NCBI GenBank assembly: GCA_022771765.1
Contig: JALELN010000120.1
Span: 1 to 35,014 of the forward strand
DNA from: Lachnospiraceae bacterium
GTDB taxonomy: Bacteria > Bacillota > Clostridia > Lachnospirales > Lachnospiraceae
Length of the DNA: 35,014 nt
Direction of reading: 5' to 3'
Of the stretch, positions 15,670-24,189 are shown in pieces. Position 1 is the first letter of the stretch, and the number at the start of each line of letters is the position of its first letter. The position numbers and the translations under genes were made by a program. A model generated the notes under the pieces. It did not search any database. It was not told the DNA's origin and worked only from the letters and a program-made list of their open reading frames with translations.

Positions 15670-16734
15670 ATGAAAGATCAGATGAGAAATAAAACAAAGA
15701 CAGTACAGATCGGAGACCGCGTGATCGGAGGGGGCAATCCGATCCTGATTCAGTCCATGACAAATACGAAGACACAGGACGTGGAGGCTACGGTTGCGCA
15801 GATCAGGGAACTGACAAAGGCGGGCTGTGAGATTATCCGTTGTGCGGTTCCTGATATGGAGGCGGCAAAGGCGCTGGCAGAGATCAAAAAACAGATCGAT
15901 ATTCCGCTGGTTGCGGATATTCATTTTGACTACAAGCTGGCGATTGCCGCGATGGAAAATGGTGCCGATAAGATACGCATTAATCCTGGAAATATCGGGA
16001 GCAGTGAACGTGTGCGCGCGGTAGTGGACTGTGCGAAGGAACGAAATATTCCGATTCGCGTTGGTGTCAACAGCGGATCTCTTGAAAAAACGTTGCTGGA
16101 AAAATACGGTGGTGTAACCGCAGAGGCACTGGTGGAGAGCGCACTGGACAAGGTGAAGCTGATCGAGGACATGGGCTATGACAATCTGGTAATTAGCATC
16201 AAATCTTCAGATGTCATGATGTGTGTGCGTGCCCATGAACTGATCGCTTCTCAGACCGATCATCCGTTGCATGTAGGAATCACGGAAGCAGGCACGATCA
16301 CAAGAGGCAATATCAAGTCGGCTGTCGGTCTGGGGCTTATTCTCGGACAGGGCATCGGAGATACGATCCGTGTTTCATTGACCGGAGCACCGATTGAGGA
16401 AATTAAGTCCGCAAAGCTGATTTTAAAGACGCTGGGACTTCGCAGCGGCGGTATAGAGGTCGTTTCCTGTCCGACCTGCGGACGGACCCGGATCGACCTG
16501 ATCTCACTGGCGGGGAAAGTGGAAAATCTGGTTGAGCAGTATCCGCTGGATATTAAAGTGGCAGTCATGGGATGTGTGGTAAACGGTCCCGGCGAGGCAC
16601 GGGAGGCAGATCTCGGTGTGGCAGGCGGTATTGGTGAGGGACTTCTCATCAAGCGTGGCGAGATCATAAAAAAGGTTCCTGAGGAGGAATTACTTGATGC
16701 ATTACGTGAGGAACTGGAGCATTGGGGAGAGTAA
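15670..16734 (+). CDS. ispG: 4-hydroxy-3-methylbut-2-en-1-yl diphosphate synthase (flavodoxin)
   Basis: IspG/GcpE (354 aa) is the [4Fe-4S] enzyme that reduces MEcPP to HMBPP, a late MEP-pathway step. The opening shows IGGGNPILIQSMTNTKTQD and VRCAVPD-type repeats of the TIM barrel; cluster Cys residues are in VVSCPTCGRTRIDL (~258-270) and VAVMGCVVNGPGEA (~300). The start ATG follows GAGGAGAAA. Length is that of the bacterial two-domain form. It is six bases upstream of polC. Confidence 0.97.
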   Translation: MKDQMRNKTKTVQIGDRVIGGGNPILIQSMTNTKTQDVEATVAQIRELTKAGCEIIRCAVPDMEAAKALAEIKKQIDIPLVADIHFDYKLAIAAMENGADKIRINPGNIGSSERVRAVVDCAKERNIPIRVGVNSGSLEKTLLEKYGGVTAEALVESALDKVKLIEDMGYDNLVISIKSSDVMMCVRAHELIASQTDHPLHVGITEAGTITRGNIKSAVGLGLILGQGIGDTIRVSLTGAPIEEIKSAKLILKTLGLRSGGIEVVSCPTCGRTRIDLISLAGKVENLVEQYPLDIKVAVMGCVVNGPGEAREADLGVAGGIGEGLLIKRGEIIKKVPEEELLDALREELEHWGE

Positions 16735-16740
16735 ATAAAA

Positions 16741-19700
16741 ATGGCAAAGTCATTTTTTGACGTTTTTCCGACGCTGGATGTACCAGCCGAGATTCATCAA
16801 CTGCTTGGTGAGGTGGAGGTAGAGAAGGTCAGCACCAACCAGGCAAAGGATGTCTATCGGATTTATCTGTTCAGCGCAAGACTGATTCCAAAAAAATACA
16901 TTTTTCAGCTGGAGCGTGACATTCGTCAGCAGATTTTTCGCGGGAAAGATTTGAAAATAAAAATCCGTGAGCGTTACCGGCTTTCTGCGCAGTATACGGC
17001 AAAAAAACTGCTGGATGTGTATGACGACAGTATCCGGATGGAGCTGAAGGAATATTCTGTTCTTTTATATAATCTGTACCGTTCCGCGAAGCTGGAATTT
17101 ACGGATGAGGAACATTTGCTTCTGCATTTGCCCAAGAGTGTGCTTGCTCAGGAGCGCGGTGAAGAATTAATTGATATTTTAGAGAAAATATTCTGCGAGC
17201 GCTGTGGGCTGACACTCATTGCAGATATTCATTTTGAACCGGTGAAGGAGAACAAATACAAGGAGGATTCGGACAAGCGGATGGAACTGCAGATTCATCA
17301 AATTGTGGCGAATTCTTCTTTTGGCGCTAAAGCAGAGCGGGAGGATGGCAGTCTGATGGTGATGGACGATATGCCTTCTTCTGATGCGCAGCCGCAAGAG
17401 GAAGAGAAAAAGCAGACATCTTCTAAGAAAGAGTTCGTGCAGGAAGCACCTGTGGCAAAAAAGGAGCGTCCTATGCCGCCGTCAAAAAAGAATTTTTCCG
17501 GAAATTCTTCTCATGGAAAAGGTGGCTTTGGCGGTGGATTTACCCGTAAAAAATCTGATAATCCCGACGTGCTTTACGGACGGGATTTTGATGAAGAAGA
17601 GATACCGATCGTCCAGATTCAGGGCGAGATCGGTGATGTGGTTATCAAGGGTAAAATCGTTGCCACGGACGAGCGGGAGATACGCGGTGAAAAAACGATT
17701 CTCTTTCTGACTGTGACGGATTTTACAGATACAATGGTCATCAAGATATTCACGCGCAATGAAGATCTTGATGAGCTGAGGGGCGCACTTTCGAAGGGAA
17801 CCTTTGTGAAAATCAAGGGAGTGGCGACTCTGGATCATTTTGATCACGAGCTGACGGTAGGCTCCGTGATGGGCATAAAAAAGATCGGGGATTTCACCAC
17901 AAAACGGGCAGATCAGTCGGTACATAAGCGCGTGGAACTGCACTGCCACACAAAGATGAGTGATATGGATGGAGTCTCTGATGTGGGAGATATTATCGCG
18001 CAGGCGATTGCCTTCGGACATAAGAGTATCGCAATTACCGATCACGGCGCGGTACAGGCATTTCCGGTGGCTAACCATGCCATTCCAAAAGGCTCGGATT
18101 TCAAGGTCATCTACGGTGTGGAGGCATATCTGGTAGATGACACAAAGCATATTGTGAAAAATCCAAAGGGACAGGATTTCCAGACAGATTTTGTCGTGTT
18201 TGATCTGGAGACGACAGGATTCAGTCCGAAGAAAAATAAAATTATTGAGATCGGAGCAGTGAAGGTACAGCAGGGAAAGATTACGGAACGTTTTTCGTCT
18301 TTTGTGAACCCTCAGATTCCGATTCCCTTTGACATTGAGGAACTGACCGGCATCCGTGATGATATGGTGATTGATGCACCGCTCATCGAGGAGATTTTGC
18401 CGGAATTCATGGAGTTTTGCAGGGACTGTGTAATGGTGGCGCACAATGCGGAATTTGACATGAGTTTCATTCAGAAAAACTGTGAGGATCTGCACTTGAA
18501 CTGCGATTTTACAGTTGCTGACACAGTGGCAATGGCACGATTTCTTCTGCCACAGCTTAACCGTTATAAGCTGGATACGGTCGCAAAGGCGGTGGGTGTC
18601 TCACTGGAAAACCATCACCGTGCGGTAGATGATGCGGCGTGCACGGCAGAGATTTTTGTGAAATTTATCGAGATGCTGGCGAGCCGACGGATACATACAC
18701 TGGATGAATTGAATGAGCAGGGAATACCCTCTGCAGAAGCAATCCAGAAAATGTCTACCTACCATGCGATCATACTGGCAAAGAATGACATTGGCCGTGT
18801 GAATCTGTACCGATTGGTGTCGCTTTCACACCTGACCTATTATCATAAACGTCCACGTATTCCTAAGAGCGAGCTGATGAAATACAGGGAGGGACTGATC
18901 CTGGGCTCTGCCTGTGAGGCAGGAGAACTGTATCAGGCACTCTTAAACGGCAGACCGGCGCAGGAGATCGCGAGACTGGTGGAGTTTTATGATTATCTGG
19001 AGATTCAGCCGGTGGGAAACAATGCATTTATGCTGCGTGATCCGAAAAATCCTATGAATTCCGTGGAGGATATTCAAGAATTAAACCGTCAGATCGTACA
19101 GCTTGGGGAGGATTTTCACAAGCTGGTGGTGGCGACCTGTGATGTGCATTTTCTGAATCCCGAGGATGAAGTATACCGTCGGATTATCATGGCGGGAAAG
19201 GGCTTTTCCGACGCGGATGAACAGGCCCCGCTTTTCCTTCGCACCACTGAGGAGATGCTGGAAGAATTTCAGTACCTTGGCAGCGAAAAAGCTGAGGAGA
19301 TCGTCATTACAAATACAAATAAAATTGCGGATATGTGTGAACGGATCTCGCCGGTGCGGCCGGATAAATGTCCGCCGGTCATTGAGAATTCCGATCAGAT
19401 GCTGCGGGATATCTGTTATAATAAAGCACATGAAATGTACGGTCCCGATTTGCCGGATATTGTGCATGAACGTCTGGAGCGTGAGCTGAATTCCATCATT
19501 GGCAACGGATATGCCGTGATGTATATTATTGCGCAGAAGTTGGTGTGGAAATCCAATGAGGACGGCTATTTGGTGGGTTCTCGTGGTTCTGTCGGATCCT
19601 CTTTTGTGGCGACCATGTCCGGTATCACGGAGGTAAATCCGCTCAGCCCGCACTATTACTGTAAAAACTGTCATTTTGTGGATTTTGACTCTCCGGAGGT

Positions 19701-21303
19701 CAAGGCCTTTGCGGGACGCGGCGGCTGTGATATGCCGGACCGCTATTGTCCGAATTGCGGTGAACCGCTGGAAAAAGACGGATTTGATATCCCGTTTGAG
19801 ACATTCCTGGGCTTTAAGGGCGACAAGGAGCCGGATATAGATTTGAACTTTTCCGGTGATTATCAGAGTAAAGCTCATAAGTATACAGAGGTGATTTTTG
19901 GCGCGGGACAGACGTTTCGTGCAGGAACGATCGGTACGCTTGCCGATAAGACCGCCTACGGTTATGTGAAAAAATACTTTGAGGAGCGCGGTGTCCACAA
20001 GCGAAGCTGTGAGATTGAGCGTATTCTGGCAGGATGTGTAGGCGTGCGAAGAACGACCGGACAGCATCCGGGTGGTATTGTTGTGCTTCCGGTGGGAGAT
20101 GAGATCTATTCCTTTACCCCGATCCAGCATCCGGCGAACGATATGACGACGGACACGATCACGACCCATTTTGAGTACCATTCCATCGACCATAACCTGT
20201 TAAAGTTGGATATTCTCGGACACGATGATCCGACGATGATCCGTATGCTGGAGGATCTGACGGGTATCGATGCACAGAAGATCCCGCTGGATGATGCTAG
20301 TGTCATGTCCCTGTTTCAAAATACGAACGCACTTCAGATCACACCGGAGGATATCAATGGCTGTAAGCTGGGCGCATTAGGTATTCCGGAGTTTGGTACA
20401 GATTTTGCGATGGGCATGCTCATCGATACGCAGCCGAAGGAGTTCTCCGATCTGGTGCGTATTGCAGGACTTTCCCACGGAACCGATGTATGGCTGGGCA
20501 ATGCACAGACGCTGATTCAGGAAGGAAAGGCCACGATCTCCACCTGTATCTGTACCCGTGATGATATCATGACTTACCTTATTGGCATGGGACTGGAGTC
20601 AGAGGAGTCCTTTAAGATTATGGAGGCAGTCCGAAAGGGTATGGTGGCGAAAGGCAAGTGCGACAAGTGGGAGGAATGGAAACAGGATATGATTGATCAC
20701 GGTGTTCCGGATTGGTACATCTGGTCCTGTGAAAAGATCAAGTACATGTTCCCGAAGGCACATGCGGCAGCCTACGTTATGATGGCGTGGCGTATCGCCT
20801 ACTGTAAGGTGTTTTATCCCCTGGCATATTATGCGGCGTTTTTCTCCATCCGCGCAAAGGCCTTCAACTATGAGGTCATGTGTATGGGCAAGGAGCGTCT
20901 GAATTATTACATGCAGGATTATGAACGGCGCAGCGCCGAGGCGGCAAAGGAAAATAAAAAGCTGCCTCCGGTGGAGCAGGATATGTACCGCGATATGCGT
21001 ATTGTGCAGGAGATGTATGCCCGTGGCTACGAGTTTTTACCGATCGATATTTACCGCGCCGATGCACGGTATTTTCAGGTGATCGACGGCAAACTGATGG
21101 CATCGCTGAACACCATCGACGGTATGGGTGATACGGCGGCGGATACGGTTGTTGAGGCTGCAAAGGATGGGCCGTTCCTTTCCAGAGATGACTTCAAACA
21201 GCGCACGAAAGTATCACAGAAGATCATTGACAATATGGCGGATATGGGGATGTTCGGGGATCTGCCTGCGACAAACCAGATCAGTTTGTTTGACTTTGTG
21301 TGA
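16741..21303 (+). CDS. polC: DNA polymerase III alpha subunit, PolC type
   Basis: The replicative polymerase of low-GC Gram-positives (1520 aa). In order: PolC-specific N-terminal domain (1-~190), a Lys/Gly-rich linker (~220-275), an OB-fold (~290-390), the PHP domain beginning VELHCHTKMSDMDG at 398, an inserted 3'-5' exonuclease beginning FVVFDLETTGFS at 484 and ending near 650, and the polymerase core. In the core, GSRGSVGSSFVA is at ~946, a four-Cys zinc site spans CKNC (974-977) to CPNCGEPL, and the catalytic PDIDLNF places Asp1032 and Asp1034. RRTTGQHPGGIVVLP and the C-terminal fingers/duplex-binding part are intact. Proofreading is therefore encoded within the protein. Last gene of the conserved block, six bases after ispG. 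Confidence 0.98.
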   Translation: MAKSFFDVFPTLDVPAEIHQLLGEVEVEKVSTNQAKDVYRIYLFSARLIPKKYIFQLERDIRQQIFRGKDLKIKIRERYRLSAQYTAKKLLDVYDDSIRMELKEYSVLLYNLYRSAKLEFTDEEHLLLHLPKSVLAQERGEELIDILEKIFCERCGLTLIADIHFEPVKENKYKEDSDKRMELQIHQIVANSSFGAKAEREDGSLMVMDDMPSSDAQPQEEEKKQTSSKKEFVQEAPVAKKERPMPPSKKNFSGNSSHGKGGFGGGFTRKKSDNPDVLYGRDFDEEEIPIVQIQGEIGDVVIKGKIVATDEREIRGEKTILFLTVTDFTDTMVIKIFTRNEDLDELRGALSKGTFVKIKGVATLDHFDHELTVGSVMGIKKIGDFTTKRADQSVHKRVELHCHTKMSDMDGVSDVGDIIAQAIAFGHKSIAITDHGAVQAFPVANHAIPKGSDFKVIYGVEAYLVDDTKHIVKNPKGQDFQTDFVVFDLETTGFSPKKNKIIEIGAVKVQQGKITERFSSFVNPQIPIPFDIEELTGIRDDMVIDAPLIEEILPEFMEFCRDCVMVAHNAEFDMSFIQKNCEDLHLNCDFTVADTVAMARFLLPQLNRYKLDTVAKAVGVSLENHHRAVDDAACTAEIFVKFIEMLASRRIHTLDELNEQGIPSAEAIQKMSTYHAIILAKNDIGRVNLYRLVSLSHLTYYHKRPRIPKSELMKYREGLILGSACEAGELYQALLNGRPAQEIARLVEFYDYLEIQPVGNNAFMLRDPKNPMNSVEDIQELNRQIVQLGEDFHKLVVATCDVHFLNPEDEVYRRIIMAGKGFSDADEQAPLFLRTTEEMLEEFQYLGSEKAEEIVITNTNKIADMCERISPVRPDKCPPVIENSDQMLRDICYNKAHEMYGPDLPDIVHERLERELNSIIGNGYAVMYIIAQKLVWKSNEDGYLVGSRGSVGSSFVATMSGITEVNPLSPHYYCKNCHFVDFDSPEVKAFAGRGGCDMPDRYCPNCGEPLEKDGFDIPFETFLGFKGDKEPDIDLNFSGDYQSKAHKYTEVIFGAGQTFRAGTIGTLADKTAYGYVKKYFEERGVHKRSCEIERILAGCVGVRRTTGQHPGGIVVLPVGDEIYSFTPIQHPANDMTTDTITTHFEYHSIDHNLLKLDILGHDDPTMIRMLEDLTGIDAQKIPLDDASVMSLFQNTNALQITPEDINGCKLGALGIPEFGTDFAMGMLIDTQPKEFSDLVRIAGLSHGTDVWLGNAQTLIQEGKATISTCICTRDDIMTYLIGMGLESEESFKIMEAVRKGMVAKGKCDKWEEWKQDMIDHGVPDWYIWSCEKIKYMFPKAHAAAYVMMAWRIAYCKVFYPLAYYAAFFSIRAKAFNYEVMCMGKERLNYYMQDYERRSAEAAKENKKLPPVEQDMYRDMRIVQEMYARGYEFLPIDIYRADARYFQVIDGKLMASLNTIDGMGDTAADTVVEAAKDGPFLSRDDFKQRTKVSQKIIDNMADMGMFGDLPATNQISLFDFV

Positions 21304-21524
21304 TTCCTCTGCGCCCCGGTCACACGAAAATATAGGCATTCTAACTGCCCTCATCATGAATTTTCGAGGGTTTTCCATTGGAAAACATGCTCCTTCACCC
21401 TGTCCGGAAAAACTTTGGCGATTGCTCGGGCAGGAAAAACAACTAAATTCTGTATGGATACCACATGCCAGAGGAAGCGCTGTGTATGAAAATGGAATAC
21501 AAATCGGAATTTATGGAGGCAAAT
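21304..21524. other. Intergenic region between polC and the accessory patch
   Basis: About 220 bases mark the switch from the polC operon to A+T-richer DNA. The only structure seen is a weak 5-bp stem, CCCTC (21348-21352) with GAGGG (21366-21370) followed by TTTTCC, which could be a poor terminator. No good promoter pair or gene is seen; the last 60 bases are open in the TraX frame but lack support. Confidence 0.3.
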
Positions 21525-22277
21525 ATGGAAACAAAAATGGTGTTTGAGCACAAAAACTTAAACAGAGATGTTATTAAATACATAGCCATGTTGACTATGT
21601 TATTGAATCATATTTCACAAATCTTTATGAAATCAGGATATTTTCTGTCGGAGTTATTTTTGGACATAGGATATTTTACAGCAATTACAATGTGTTACTT
21701 TCTTGTAGAGGGGTTTCAATACACTCATTCAAAAAAGAACTATGCGATTAGATTGCTAATATTTGCCTTGATTTCTGAAATTCCATATTGTATGGCTTTT
21801 ACAAAAAATGGTGTGTTAGAATTTCAGGGCTTGAATATGTTATTTACTTTGCTCATATGTTTTACCATTCTGATTGTGAATGAAAAAGTATTAAATAAAT
21901 TTTTAAAAGATATATGTATCTTGGGATTGATAGTACTTTCTTTATTCTGCGACTGGGCATTATTGGCACCGATATTTACTTTGCTGTTTATATGGAGTAG
22001 AGGATCAAGAAATAAGATAAAATGTACATTCATTACTTCAATGCTTTTATTTGGGATTTTTAATTTTGCGGGTGGTATTGAGAGATTTTCGGCAGGCACA
22101 AATATTGTTTATGCGTTAGGAAGTATGTCAGGAATTGCTCTTGCAGGAATTGTAATTTTATTTTTCTACAATGGCAAGCGAATGGAAAGGGGGAAAGTAT
22201 TCTCCAAGTGGTTTTTCTATTTATTCTATCCTGTGCATCTTCTCATATTAGGTTTACTTAGAATTTATTGTTTATAA
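21525..22277 (+). CDS. TraX family membrane protein
   Basis: A 250-aa polytopic membrane protein with about seven to eight hydrophobic segments. It matches the TraX family (PF05857): the opening VIKYIAMLTMLLNHISQIF, the conserved FALISEIPYCMAF motif near 85, a short LNMLFTLLICFTIL segment, and the closing FFYLFYPVHLLILGLLRI. The F-plasmid TraX acetylates pilin; chromosomal Firmicute relatives are of unknown function and are probably membrane acyltransferases. GGAGG at 21515-21519 favours ATG 21525, although the frame is open 20 codons further up. Codon use is A+T-richer than in polC, in keeping with acquisition by transfer. Confidence 0.85.
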   Translation: METKMVFEHKNLNRDVIKYIAMLTMLLNHISQIFMKSGYFLSELFLDIGYFTAITMCYFLVEGFQYTHSKKNYAIRLLIFALISEIPYCMAFTKNGVLEFQGLNMLFTLLICFTILIVNEKVLNKFLKDICILGLIVLSLFCDWALLAPIFTLLFIWSRGSRNKIKCTFITSMLLFGIFNFAGGIERFSAGTNIVYALGSMSGIALAGIVILFFYNGKRMERGKVFSKWFFYLFYPVHLLILGLLRIYCL

Positions 22278-22353
22278 ACTAAATTCCAATTTATCGGGAT
22301 GATAAATCTATTTTGAAGAGGATTTGTAGGAGAGCACGCATTGAGATATAGAT

Positions 22354-22827
22354 ATGAATAATAAAAAGAGAAATGGAAATAAGAATAAAAAGGAAAACTT
22401 AGATGAACGTCCAATAGATGGGGACTTATTTTGTTTGACAAATACAACTAACTACTATAAATTTCTTAAGGTTGCCCTTAATTATGCGGATACTATCTGC
22501 TTGACATTTAATGGAAGGTATAAGGAATTTATAGAATTAGATAGGAATTCATTGGCAGAAAGTTTAAAAGGACATAAAATCACGAATCAAACAGCGGTAA
22601 CTATTGGACCGACAGTTTGTCTCTTGTATTTTCGAATTGATTCAAATATGAGAAAATGGTTAAATAGAAAAAGGCACATATATGATTTTTATTCTGATGA
22701 AGAATGGTTGGAAGATTTATGTCTTCTGAAGGATGAACAGGTTATCTTCGCATCTTGTACACATGAAGAATTTTGTTATGTAGATAAAAAGTTAGCAGAT
22801 ATGTTAGGAAAAATGATTGATTCATAA
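22354..22827 (+). CDS. Hypothetical protein, 157 aa
   Basis: I do not recognise this protein. It has a basic Asn/Lys-rich first 20 residues, no signal peptide and no membrane segment, and a compact mixed alpha/beta-looking body (NYYKFLKVALNYADTICLTF, then VTIGPTVCLLYFRIDSNMRK and FYSDEEWLEDLCLLKDEQ). Five Cys residues are scattered without a metal-binding pattern. The ribosome binding site is poor: the nearest AGGAG is about 21 bases upstream of the ATG, so expression may be weak or the start may be wrong. It lies alone in the A+T-rich patch between TraX and a pseudogene. The long open frame with Firmicute-like composition suggests a real gene. Confidence 0.55.
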   Translation: MNNKKRNGNKNKKENLDERPIDGDLFCLTNTTNYYKFLKVALNYADTICLTFNGRYKEFIELDRNSLAESLKGHKITNQTAVTIGPTVCLLYFRIDSNMRKWLNRKRHIYDFYSDEEWLEDLCLLKDEQVIFASCTHEEFCYVDKKLADMLGKMIDS

Positions 22828-22929
22828 ATATAGTTTGTATGGATGACAGCAAAATTGTCAACCAGGACACCGAATAATAAAATAGTTTTCATAAAATCAT
22901 TATAATGAGGATTCGGAGTGATAGAGATT

Positions 22930-23326
22930 ATGGCAATTTCAAATATCAAAGCGTTAATTCCATGTGATGTGAAAAAAGTATGGGATACGGTTACCTCATT
23001 GGATCAATATGAGTGGCGAAGTGATCTGAGTAAAATTGAGGTTATCGACGAAAATCAATTCATTGAATATACGAAAGACGGTTTGCAACTACATTTACGA
23101 TTACTGTTTCCGAACCATGCAAACGATGGGAATTTGATATGGAAAACAGCAATATGAAAGGACATTAGGTCGGTGTTTTTTCGGAAAAAGATGGTCAGAC
23201 AGAAATTGATTTTACAGAAGATGTAACAGCAAAGAAGCTGATCCTAAAACCCTTTGTGAAGTTTTTTTGAAGAAGCAACAGGAGTTGTATATATCTGATC
23301 TGAAAAAAGCGTTGGAAAAAAACTGA
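22930..23326 (+). pseudogene. SRPBCC (polyketide cyclase/START-like) family pseudogene with three lesions
   Basis: Joined across frames, the sequence encodes a ~130-aa ligand-binding SRPBCC protein: it opens AISNIKALIPCDVKKVWDTV, TSLDQYEWRSDLSKIEV, and continues in the other frame as TVSEPCKRWEFDMENSNMKG, then SEKDGQTEIDFTEDVTAKKL and FLKKQQELYISDLKKALEKN. Three defects are visible: a one-base loss near 23082-23084 (GGTTTGCA in place of an expected GGTTTTGCA), a nonsense TAG at 23166-23168 where family members have Trp, and an extra T in the run at 23262-23268. The start ATG 22930 has only a distant GGAG. Function is lost unless the region is misread. Confidence 0.85.
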
Positions 23327-23357
23327 TCAAATTTTAGGTGGTCGGGAGGTATTTTAT

Positions 23358-23855
23358 ATGAAAAAGAGATTATTTTTTGGCGGCTTATTAATTGTAATAT
23401 GTCTTGTCGGTATTTTCACATACCGTTCTTTCTTTGTTCCTACTGGCAATACGATTGAAAGCAGAGAAAAAATATTGAATGAATCACTTTCAAAAGGTAA
23501 GGAATGGTCGATTGCAAAAGAAATTAAAATAGAGGACTACATCATCAGCGCTGCTTCCAGTACAGATCATAAAGTAACACTTGCGGTTTTTCAGCCAACT
23601 TCAAATGGCGGATATCAGTTTTCAACATCAACTGACCGGAATGAAGATGAGATTATAATTGCCGGCGTCAATGGCGCTGGCAAATCTACTTTATATCAAA
23701 CTTTAGATTCATTACAAGCGATGGAAAGAGTTAATACGGATGAAATAGTGAGATCCTTTGGGAACTGGAGAAATTCTGTGGATGTGCTGAATGCTGGTAA
23801 GGTAGCTGTAAGTAAGATAAAAGAATATTTTCATTACGGAGTTTCTTTTAATTAA
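23358..23855 (+). pseudogene. Chimeric ORF: membrane-anchored protein fragment fused to a zeta-toxin-like P-loop domain
   Basis: A 165-aa open frame with a strong GGGAGGT ribosome binding site (23344-23350). Residues 1-~97 are an N-terminally anchored exported protein (one membrane segment at ~4-22, then VPTGNTIESREKILNESLSK and a DYIISAASSTDHKVTLAVFQ stretch). From ~98 the sequence becomes the start of a zeta-toxin-like ATP-binding kinase: IIIAGVNGAGKSTLYQTLDS with Walker A GVNGAGKST at 103-111, then RVNTDEIVRSFGNW. The join lies at an IIIAG stretch that both parents plausibly share. The frame ends at TAA 23853-23855, where relatives continue with QETTLCG (CAA to TAA); exactly that sequence follows in frame. 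Both parts are incomplete, so I regard it as a deletion fusion rather than a designed domain architecture. Confidence 0.7.
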
Positions 23856-24049
23856 GAAACCACTCTTTGTGGAAATTCTGTTTTAAAAATGAAAGTTTTG
23901 AACATTTGAATTTGGTTAAAGATAAATGTGATTTAATTGTATTATATGATAATACTGAAGTTTTTAATAGATTTGCGATATATAAAAATGGAGACTTATA
24001 TATTATATCAGACCAAGTGCCCATGTGGTTTGAAAAATATGTTAAATAA
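23856..24049 (+). pseudogene. Remnant of the zeta-toxin-like gene, with internal deletion
   Basis: After the stop at 23853-23855 the same frame continues ETTLCGNSVLK, then the frame changes at about 23886-23890 to NESFEHLNLVKDKCDLIVLY, DNTEVFNRFAIYKNGDLY and ends FEKYVK. These are the middle and C-terminal parts of the same kinase family, but roughly 70-80 residues that relatives carry between them (my estimate from remembered family length) are missing. Together with the preceding feature this is one gene inactivated by fusion, nonsense and internal deletion. Confidence 0.7.
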
Positions 24050-24090
24050 GCGATTCTTTAAAATAGTCAGTGTGGAAAAATAAGTATTTT

Positions 24091-24177
24091 GGGAGGTTGA
24101 CAACATGAATTCCAGTTGAAACGAGAGGCACTGGTGATATAGAGACCATGTCTTTGATTTTTCAAAAGGAAGAGTAA
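24091..24177 (+). pseudogene. Short broken coding remnant behind a strong ribosome binding site
   Basis: GGGAGG at 24091-24096 precedes ATG 24105, but that frame stops after four codons. One base shifted, 24109-24177 reads IPVETRGTGDIETMSLIFQK then EE and a stop. The pattern suggests the decayed start and end of a former gene. I do not recognise the family; chance is possible. Confidence 0.3.
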
Positions 24178-24189
24178 CTTAAAAAAGTA

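Noticed and set aside
17482..18495. Long minus-strand open frame (337 codons) inside polC
   Set aside because: It is antisense to the well-conserved OB/PHP/exonuclease region of polC, shows no recognisable protein features and has no supporting ribosome binding site.
19081..20193. Minus-strand open frame of 370 codons inside polC
   Set aside because: Antisense shadow of the polymerase core; His/Arg-rich composition typical of reverse-strand translation, no motif.
21348..21376. Terminator after polC
   Set aside because: Only a 5-bp stem with an 11+ base loop and a four-T tract; too weak to list as a terminator.
22901..22906. Perfect TATAAT upstream of the SRPBCC pseudogene as a promoter
   Set aside because: No acceptable -35 box at 16-18 bases; in such A+T-rich DNA the hexamer alone is expected by chance.
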